Under the pieces are notes generated by a model, which worked only from the letters and a program-made list of their open reading frames with translations, was not told the origin of the DNA and searched no databases. From positions 1 through 43,588 of the IMG/VR virus record IMGVR_UViG_3300042893_000573: 43,588 nucleotides of DNA, one strand, 5' to 3'. This DNA comes from a virus. The position numbers and the translations under genes are program-made. Below, piece after piece: positions 15,304 through 24,100 of this stretch (the first letter of the stretch is position 1; each line of letters starts with the position of its first letter).

Positions 15304-17628
15304 TTATGCGTTAAAACTTGCTCCAGTTGGTAAGATGTTGAAATCTATTACGATAAATTCCGCTGTCTTAGCCGGTTGTAAGAAAATTTGTCCTGCTAAT
15401 ATGTTTCTATCAATTACATCAGGTGTGTTGTTCGATTCATCCATAACAACTCTGAATGCGTATAAACCTTGTCTTTGTTGAACTGCCTCTAAGTAAGGGT
15501 TCACAGTGTTTAAGAATCTATTACGAGTTGTAGATGTATTTTGTTCAAACACTAAGTAACGAGATGTTGAAGCGATAAACTTCTTAAGAACGATAAGTAA
15601 TCTTCTAACATTGATTCTATCTAAAGCTGATGCCTTATCTTGCAATGTCTTCTGTCCGAATGCTACAATACCTTGTCCAGGAAATGCTGCGATTGGGTTT
15701 ACTTTGTTCTCATATAGAGTATCTCTTTCAGAGTGTGTTAATCTATTCAATACACTAACTGCTCCAGTGATACCACCTCTATTCAAACCAGCAGGTGCGA
15801 ACCATTCTGCTGCTAATCTATCGTTAGAAGCGAATACAGCCGGCATCAATACTGATGGTGGAACTGAAGTTAATTTGTTTGTATTACTATCGATTGTTTT
15901 AACCCAAGGATAATAAGTACCAACATAGTTAGAATCTATAGCGTTTGCATTTTCAGTAGCCGTTGTGATAGTTGCATCAATATCAGTAAAGTCAGCGATA
16001 TAGAAACAATCTTGTCTATCTTCAACCATATCAATTGTTCTTTGAATAATTGCTTGGTGTGATTGGAAAGTAATACCAGGAGTTGTTACCATATTGATAT
16101 CCCACTCATCAGGATTAGAAATTGCGTTAATTGCTTTTGTGTATGCCAATGTACCATCAGATACAGAGGTTGAACAATCAAATCCTTGCGTATTTGCTGC
16201 TGATATATTTGAACCTAAATTAATTTTAACTGCCGGATTCATACCATCATAACCACCTTGGAATGCTAATATAAATTGTCTTTTAACCATATCAGAACTT
16301 GCTGAACCAGTCATTTGATAATTTAATTGAGAATCAAATGCGAATGTTACGTTAGAACCAGTTTGTGCATTTTGAGGAATTGATTTAGCGTAGTTAGCGT
16401 TATCCATTGATACTCCTTCAGTTTCAAAATCAAATCCAGAATAATATAATGGAGAAGATGATGAGTTTCCAGTTGATTTAGTTTGATAAACTACTGCAGG
16501 TACTTTAATAGCCTGTGCATTATCAGTTGCTTCAATTGGGTTTGTATATGCTCCATGTCCAAATGGTGCTGCTGAAATTGGGAATGAACCTGCTTCAGAT
16601 ACAACTACTCTAATGTATTTTGATTTATTTGAGTAATCACCATTTTCAGTAATTTTACCATCAGAATCTATTTCAATAAATCTATCACCGATTTTTCTAG
16701 CTATATAGTTAGGAGAAGCAGGGTCTAAATTACAATTATTAAATGTTTCAATTACACTCTTTCTCTTATCAGTATCAGAATAAGCTCTTACAGTTACAGT
16801 AAATGTAGAATAATCAGTTGCTCCATCTTCACCAGCTGCTTTAACATTTGAAATACCAATTTTGTATTTTTTGTTATAAACATCACCATGTCCTAATGTT
16901 GCGAATTGGAATAAATCGTATCTTTCACCACTAATCAATTGAGATTTAACAAATGGAGTTGTAGCTTCAGTATATGCTGGTGCTAATGTAGTACCACTAT
17001 AATCTTGAGTTGGTAAAGCTGCTACAGTAATAACTGTGTTATCCACAGTAGAACCAGTGTATGCTGCTGCTACGTTTTCAAAATATGTGTAAGTGTATGC
17101 TTTTTTAGCTCCAAACGGAGATTCACCAAATACATCTGATAAATCATTTGCTGCTGTTGCTAAAATTGATGCGGATACCCAACCAATCCCAGATCCAGAT
17201 AATAAGAATGAACCATCGGTTACATTATTACTAGCAACAATAGTTCCAGTGAAACCATAGTCTTGGTAACCAGTTTCAGTAGAGTAAAGTACTCCAATTA
17301 ACTTTTCACCTAAACCAGCTGAACTACTAGCAAAAATACCTAAAGGTGCTGATTGTTGGTAACCACCAATACCAGCTACTCTTACGATAGTTGCTTGTCC
17401 AGCTTCTCTTAAATAGTTTTGTACTGCATATTCAGTATAATAAGTTCCATCAGGTGTTCCGAAGGTGTCTTCGAATTCTGATTGCGTTCTCACAATTGTA
17501 GGAACGAATGCAGGTCCTTGCTTAAAAGGTCCTATAAATGCTGCTCCAATTTCACCAATTCCTTGCGTTAAGAAGGAAAGGTCATTTTCTCTTGTGAATA
17601 CACCGGGTGATACGATTCTTTCTGCCAT
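15304..17628 (-). CDS. Contractile tail sheath protein (T4 gp18-like)
   Basis: A 774-residue protein, larger than T4 gp18 (659). The N-terminus (AERIVSPGVFTRENDLSFL, then GAAFIGPFKQGPAFVPTIV and FEDTFGTPDGTYYTEYAVQ) is the conserved sheath start. The C-terminal third is equally typical: an APAGLNRGGI stretch, YENKVNPIAAFPGQGIVAFG, RINVRRLLIVLKKFIASTS and AEFIVIDFNILPTGASF. The middle (~110-480) is Ser-, Thr- and Gly-rich beta structure and accounts for the extra length; it should lie on the outer face. The sheath contracts to drive the tube through the host envelope. A large inverted repeat and a motif copy occupy the 152-base gap before it. Confidence 0.94.
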   Translation of the reverse strand: MAERIVSPGVFTRENDLSFLTQGIGEIGAAFIGPFKQGPAFVPTIVRTQSEFEDTFGTPDGTYYTEYAVQNYLREAGQATIVRVAGIGGYQQSAPLGIFASSSAGLGEKLIGVLYSTETGYQDYGFTGTIVASNNVTDGSFLLSGSGIGWVSASILATAANDLSDVFGESPFGAKKAYTYTYFENVAAAYTGSTVDNTVITVAALPTQDYSGTTLAPAYTEATTPFVKSQLISGERYDLFQFATLGHGDVYNKKYKIGISNVKAAGEDGATDYSTFTVTVRAYSDTDKRKSVIETFNNCNLDPASPNYIARKIGDRFIEIDSDGKITENGDYSNKSKYIRVVVSEAGSFPISAAPFGHGAYTNPIEATDNAQAIKVPAVVYQTKSTGNSSSSPLYYSGFDFETEGVSMDNANYAKSIPQNAQTGSNVTFAFDSQLNYQMTGSASSDMVKRQFILAFQGGYDGMNPAVKINLGSNISAANTQGFDCSTSVSDGTLAYTKAINAISNPDEWDINMVTTPGITFQSHQAIIQRTIDMVEDRQDCFYIADFTDIDATITTATENANAIDSNYVGTYYPWVKTIDSNTNKLTSVPPSVLMPAVFASNDRLAAEWFAPAGLNRGGITGAVSVLNRLTHSERDTLYENKVNPIAAFPGQGIVAFGQKTLQDKASALDRINVRRLLIVLKKFIASTSRYLVFEQNTSTTRNRFLNTVNPYLEAVQQRQGLYAFRVVMDESNNTPDVIDRNILAGQIFLQPAKTAEFIVIDFNILPTGASFNA

Positions 17629-17688
17629 TTTGTTTATCCGATTATAATTTTTTTAAATGCTAATATTGAGTATATACAATATTACCTA

Positions 17689-17697
17689 TATAAATAT
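17689..17697 (-). promoter_or_regulatory. ATATTTATA motif upstream of the sheath gene
   Basis: An exact copy of the motif on the coding strand, 61 bases before the sheath ATG and just downstream of the inverted repeat at 17704-17749. The leader is longer than for the other copies. Confidence 0.45.
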
Positions 17698-17703
17698 AAA
17701 GAA

Positions 17704-17749
17704 AATGTTCAAAACACAAATTTGTTTATAAATGAGTGCTTTGAACATT
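17704..17749 (-). terminator. Large inverted repeat, possible terminator or attenuator
   Basis: AATGTTCAAA at 17704-17713 is exactly complementary to TTTGAACATT at 17740-17749. The 26-base loop holds a second perfect palindrome, ACAAATTTGT (17716-17725). On the minus strand the stem runs into TTTTC. The stem is AT-rich and the loop large, so it is a weak terminator at best; it could also bind a regulator. Confidence 0.45.
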
Positions 17750-17780
17750 AATATTAATAAGTTCGAATAAATTATTGTGA

Positions 17781-18152
17781 TTATGAACCAGAACCACTAA
17801 CACTTGCCCAAGGAAAATCCCCAGTTGCTAATGTACTTACCGGTCTTTTAATAGATTCAATTTCTTTAGCTATTCTTTCAGTTATATGTCCCCAGTAGTT
17901 TGTAGAACTTGAACCACTTACATATGATTGAATCCAACCTAATACTTGGTCCTGTGTAAGTGCATCGAATGTTGTAAAGTTAATTGGGTCTACTGAATGC
18001 GGTTCAAATGGAGTTGCTCCAGTAAATACACCTTCAATACCATCTTCATCTTTTCCAGTAACTGTCCAAGTAGTACCAACGATAATTGATTCTAAAGAAC
18101 CACTATCTACTTTTCGTAATCCTGTAATTTTCCATGTATAATCTAATGCCAT
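17781..18152 (-). CDS. Small virion-associated protein of a family common in aquatic T4-like phages
   Basis: A 123-residue protein: LDYTWKITGLRKVDSGSL at the start, a WTVTGKDEDGIEGVFTGATPF centre, then NFTTFDALTQDQVLGWIQSYV and a C-terminal FPWASVSGSGS. The 'YxWxItgL', 'TGxDExGxxGxFxGATPF' and 'LTexQVLgWI' pattern recurs in small proteins of aquatic phages; I recognise the pattern but know no function. The gene lies between the S74 fibre and the sheath and has its own ATATTTATA motif 20 bases upstream. The Trp-rich, mixed alpha/beta composition and lack of signal suggest a cytoplasmic or virion protein. A fibre or capsid accessory role is inferred from position. Confidence 0.8.
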   Translation of the reverse strand: MALDYTWKITGLRKVDSGSLESIIVGTTWTVTGKDEDGIEGVFTGATPFEPHSVDPINFTTFDALTQDQVLGWIQSYVSGSSSTNYWGHITERIAKEIESIKRPVSTLATGDFPWASVSGSGS

Positions 18153-18171
18153 AATTTATATTTTAATTTGT

Positions 18172-18179
18172 TATAAATA
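18172..18179 (-). promoter_or_regulatory. TATTTATA motif upstream of the 123-residue virion gene
   Basis: The coding strand reads TATTTATAACAAA, with TATTTATA 20 bases before the ATG. The following ACAAA is shared with the copy before the 3564-residue fibre gene. Confidence 0.45.
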
Positions 18180-18192
18180 AATATTGTTTATT

Positions 18193-21100
18193 TTATTTTT
18201 TTGCTAATTCTTCTCTCAATTCTTTAATTTCAGCTCTTGCATCATCCAATTCTACTTTTAATTCTTTGATTGCGGCAATTGCTAAAGTTACCATTTTATC
18301 ATATCGAACTGTTTTATAATCTTCCTTATTAGTTTCTTTATGCAATGGGTCATAAAATTCAGAATCAGGATCAGAATATCCTTGCTTATCATTTATATCT
18401 TTAGCTCCTTGCAATACAACACCCATAGGCCATACCGCTTCTACTTCTTGCGAAATCAATCCAAAGTCTTTATCTCCTTCTCTCTTAGCCCATTTTTCTT
18501 CAGATAATTTATTCCATTCAAACGTATATGCTCCAATACCTGCTATGATATCTAATGCGTTTGGAATTGGTTCTATGTTCTGCTTTAATCTTCTATCAGA
18601 ATAATAAGCCACAACGTCACCAGTTACATAAAGAGGTCCATTGATTTGTGCATAAGCAACAGGGTTACCCAATACCCAATAGTAAGGACTGTGCCCAACA
18701 CCATTATAACCATTACCAAAGTGCATATTTGATGTACTCCAGTCGATAACTCTACCCATTACTTGGAAGGTATCCCAATTACCATACATCGATAATGTAT
18801 TATATCCGTTTACAGTTTCACCAATAAGTCTTCTACTATCGTTACCATTAAATCTTAATACAGACGCAAGATTTACATAGTTCATATTAGAATAATCATC
18901 AGGATTTACATAATATCCACCATTGTTTCTATCGTAATATGCATCAGCGTAGTGATTACCTCTAGTAGTACAGTTGTACGCTAGAGTATCATCCAGCTCC
19001 TCAATCTTAAATCCAGTTATTTCAGCTTGTCCACTATATCCACTATACAAATAGTTATGCAACCAACCAACTTGCGCCCATTTAGTAGGTCCACCCCAAT
19101 GTCCATAATCACAACCAGAAGGTCCTACAGTCATTGAATAATACGTCCAAGAAGATGGTGGTACACCAACAAACCAATATGGATTACCCCAACCACCATT
19201 ACCATGGTCACCAAAGTTCCAAGTAGATTGTCTATATGATAAATAACAGAAAGGATTACCAGACACACTTCGCATCCAACAAGATACTTTATAACTTCTA
19301 GCAGTATCAATAGGGATTCTACCTCTTTCAACTAAACCTTCCCATGCAGAGGGTCCTCTGAATGTATATGCTCCTGCCGGTCCATCACTAACGTTTGTCC
19401 AGTTACCCTCCATTGAAAATGCACCATCAGTACCAAATGAGTTTCTTGTCATATATTTACCACCTTCAGTAAACATACCATGCATTCTAGTACCGGTTGA
19501 TGTATTTGTGGAATATGCTCCACCTACTCTAAGTTGGTTTAATGTAGATAAATCATTTGGTTGAATGTTATATCCAGAGTCATCATAATCATAGAAAATT
19601 CTACTACGAACATTTGATGGCATGTACATTTCAGAACTACTATTCACATATCCTCTTTGTACGTTACCCGTTACAAATTCAATATAAGAACCACCCGTAC
19701 CTAACGATAGATAGTTTGGAGAATAAATACCAGGTCTTCCCCATGCTGCGCCCAATCTAACTTCACCTTGTCCATTACCTTCAGCATTGGTTACTATAAT
19801 ACCACTATCATTTGTAGTAAATTTAACTCTATTTGATGAACCACCCTGCATATTAAATCCACCATTTGCAGAATCTACATAATATGCTGTATTATCAGCG
19901 TCACGGAATATAGGTGCATCCATACCAGATGCTGAATATTGGTAACCATGTGTCCAAAAATATCCTGTATAGTTGGATATCATTGTTGTTATTCTACTAC
20001 CGGCATTATATCCTGTCCAACCTGGCATTGCTACACCACTACCTTGCCCAACCCAGAATGTTTCAGCTCCTACAGTTGAGTAATTACCAAACCCTTGTCC
20101 ACTTTGAGAACCTTTATTGAAATAGAATTCACCCCATCCTCTAGCATTCTCTTGGAATATCCAGTTATTATTTTCAGATACATCAGATGCTAAAAAAGTA
20201 CCACCATCATTTTGTTGTCTTACATATCCTGCTACTTGTAATACATTAAATTGTGATGTACCCTGTGGGTCAGCAAAATATACTGTATTATCTCTATCAT
20301 AGAATCTATATCCATAATAATCTCTACCAATATACAAATCACTACCAGTTGTTAATTCAAGTCTAGTTGTGTTTGAACCTCTATCGTAAATTGTAAATGA
20401 AGTTGATGCTGCCGAACCCAATGACCAAGTTCTTGCCGTAGAAATAATATCCACCCAAGTATTTGCGTTTGGTGATTGGAATGCTGCTACTTGGTTTAGA
20501 TTTCTATTAACGTGAATTCCATATCCAGGTTGAGAAGTACCAAATCCAATATTATCATTAAAATAAATGTATGAATCAGGATACACAGTTCCATCGGATG
20601 TATAAACACCACTCAATGTCATAGTATCTGTAACTATATTTCTACCACCTTCACCTTCAGCAAATACAGTTACTTTAATTCTATATGAATTTGCTGCGTT
20701 ATCTCTATTTGCTATTACAATTCTATATCTACTACCTGTCCAAACAACATCACCAAATGCAATACCATATCTAGTCTGTCCACCCACATCCACAACTCTA
20801 CTTTCATTTGCATATTGAGCATTACCAGGATTTAAACCTAAATAATATCTTTTTGCAACTCTACCAGGTCTATTAGCGTAGTTATATGAAGTAGTACCTT
20901 CAACTTCTATCCAGCCCCAAAATCCCGGATCGAATTCTAAGTTTGCTTTTTGATTTGAAGTGTTTCCAAATCCTAATGTAAAATTTCTGATACCATAAGA
21001 ACCCATCTTAAATACACCAGCTAATTCTAAGTTATTTAAATAAGATGTGGAGTTATTAATGTAATAAGATGTGCCACCAGCATAAACCGTACCAGTTGCT

Positions 21101-24100
21101 CTGATATTACCATTTGCGTAAATTCTAAATGTTTCAGTTTTACCATTTACAGTTTCAGAACCACCATTTTGGAATATATGGTCTGTGTAAGTTCCATAAA
21201 CCATATAATCACCATTAGTACCATCGTTTGCACCGCCACCAACATATGTTCTAAATGCAATATATCCACCAACATTATTATCCGTAAATAAGATACCACC
21301 ATAAGTACCAGTATCAGCTCTATTACGGAATTCTAAATAGTTATCACCACTTCCATTCTCAACTCTTAACAAACTAGCTCCATTGTACCCCCTAGCACCA
21401 GATGGAGTACCACCAGAAATTAATTTCACACCGCCAAAATATGATGTACCATTTACGGCCATTTTATAACCCTGGTCACCACTAAATCCTAAGTTAAAAT
21501 TACCATTACTTCTTAAGAACAATAATGGAGATGTTACACCATTTGCGTTGTTTGAAGAAGTTCCCCACCAAAAACCACTGCCAGCATCAGATGCAGAATA
21601 ATCAGTTATTGAAAAATGTACAGATTCACCATATGTATTTGAAGCGCCGCCTGTATATTCTTTAAATCCAATAAATGCATTCACACCATTATCAGTATAT
21701 AGAGTACCCTGCATTATTCCCGATGAAGCGCCGCTTGTACGGAATTCCATATATTGGTTTCCAGATGAATCTAATCTAATATAAGAGTTTGCATTGCTTG
21801 ATGTTGCGCCAGATGGAGTACCAGTACTTAATGTCAATATACCACTATTTGCTAATGTCATATATTGAGTACCAGCTACATTCCAAAGATGTTGAGTATT
21901 GTTAGAATCAATTTGATATGATGTATATGCGCCAGAATTATTTACTCTAGTTTGGAATCTCATCTTTGCACGGCTGGTATTGTTGTCCACAGTTTCTATG
22001 TACAATCCACCACCATCCATATCACTATAAGTGTAATATGAGTTACCACCACTTGACCATCTTAAACCACCTACCGCTTGTATAGTAGCTTGTGCAGTGC
22101 TTCCTACAGATCCAGCAATCAAACTACCCCTTACTTCCATATTTCCGTTATCACGCATTATAACGTTGTTGAATGCATCGTTTGAACTATTCCAACGGAA
22201 ACCATGTGAGGGAGCGCCAGTAAAATATGCATTATCTGTCAACATAGCCTTACCATCAAGAGTAAGTCTAGGTATTGTTACAACAGCACCACTAACAGTT
22301 AAGAAATCTGAACTTATATTTGTAAATGTAATATTAGAACCGAAATCATTATTAAAATAGAATCTGCTATTACTAGCATTTAAAATCATATTACCAGTAC
22401 TATCACTTCTAATCATACCCCTTTGAGTACCAGCAAAAGTGAAGTAAATCATACTTTGTGCACCTGATGGATTCTCTAATTGTAATATAGAGTTTCCGGC
22501 CGCTATTGTACCATTTGCGTAGTTTATTACTACTCTACTATTATGTGTTGTAACACCACCAAATGTTGTTGCACCAGTTACTGATAAAGCTGGCATTGTC
22601 ACCCCACTATTTATTTTTGTCAAACTATATGTAGCGGATGGTGAAGACAATCCTGCTGTTAAGTTTTCACTATAAGCTGTCCATTGATTTGGATTATGTC
22701 CATAGTTTTCTACTCTAACCGCAAATGTACTCGAACCACCAATATTTAAAGATGGAATAAATCCTTCTAAATAAGTGTAGTTTGTATCTGCTGCTAAACG
22801 GAATTGAGTAAAGTAACCACCATCGTAGTTTTCAATAGTTCCAATTTGTAATGTATTTACCCAATCTTTATATACCGTAATAACATCCTGTGCGGGCCCT
22901 AAGTAGTTACCAGTTGATGCTATATAAATTTTAGCTCCACCTCTAGCCCCATAACCACCACTTGCTAAACCACTTCTTGCTATTCTATACCAACCACTAT
23001 ATGCTGTTGAACCAACCGCAGTTAATGAACCCTCACTACCACCATATACAACTCTACCACCATTTGCAGTCAATCCATTTGTAATAGTTGCTGCGTTGAA
23101 TGTTGGTGATGAATCCGTTCTAACGTTTTGGTCCATTGCCGCTGCGTAAGAATATGTTGTAGCATCCATTAATCTTTTCCAAGCACCATAAGATGATAAT
23201 CCACCACCACTACCTCGTATCCAAAGGTTATCACCATCCGTAAATCCTAATTGACGAGTACCTCCACCAGATGAATCACCCCATTGTTGGAATGTTAATA
23301 CACCATGATATGTACCACCATCTGCCAACCCATCAGTACTATTTGCTAAAAAATCTACTCTAAGTTTTCTTCCACCAGTCTGAGGGCCTGTTACTACATT
23401 TCTAGTATCGAATACCGTAAGTTGGTCTGATGTTGTTGCTGATGATGCATTACCAACCAATGGACCTGTAATTTGGTTAAATGTAACGTTATCAGTTGTT
23501 CTAACATTTTGGTTCATTATGTAAACTTCAGTTGCTCCCTGACCCGTATCTATTGTACCACTTATTACAATATTACCAGAACTTACATTTAAATTACCAG
23601 CACTAATAGTTAAACCACTACCAAAGGTATATAATCCACCACCATCACCAGAATTGAAAGCTAAGTTTCCACCAGTTGCTTTTACAGTCCAAGAACGAGT
23701 ACCAGATTGGTCAAATCCTAATCTATCACCGCTTGAAACTAATATACCAGCATCTCCCGTACTATTTACGTTAGATGAGTTTCTTAATATACCATTAATA
23801 AATGTATAATCATCATGATACCATCTATCATTTGCTTCATCCCAATAGAATGCTTTTGTTGCTGCGTTACCTCTCTTAACTTCTATACCAGCATTTTCAG
23901 TTGGTGCAGTTGATGCTCCAATATCTGCGTTTAATGTGATGATATTATCACCTACATTTAATGTTGTTGTATTAATATATGTTGTTGTACCACTTACAGT
24001 AAGGTCACCACTAATTGTAGCGTTACCAGTTACAGTTAATGTACTACCATCGAATCTTAAATTTGCTTCTACCGTTCCGTTTGGTGCTGAACCATTTAAT

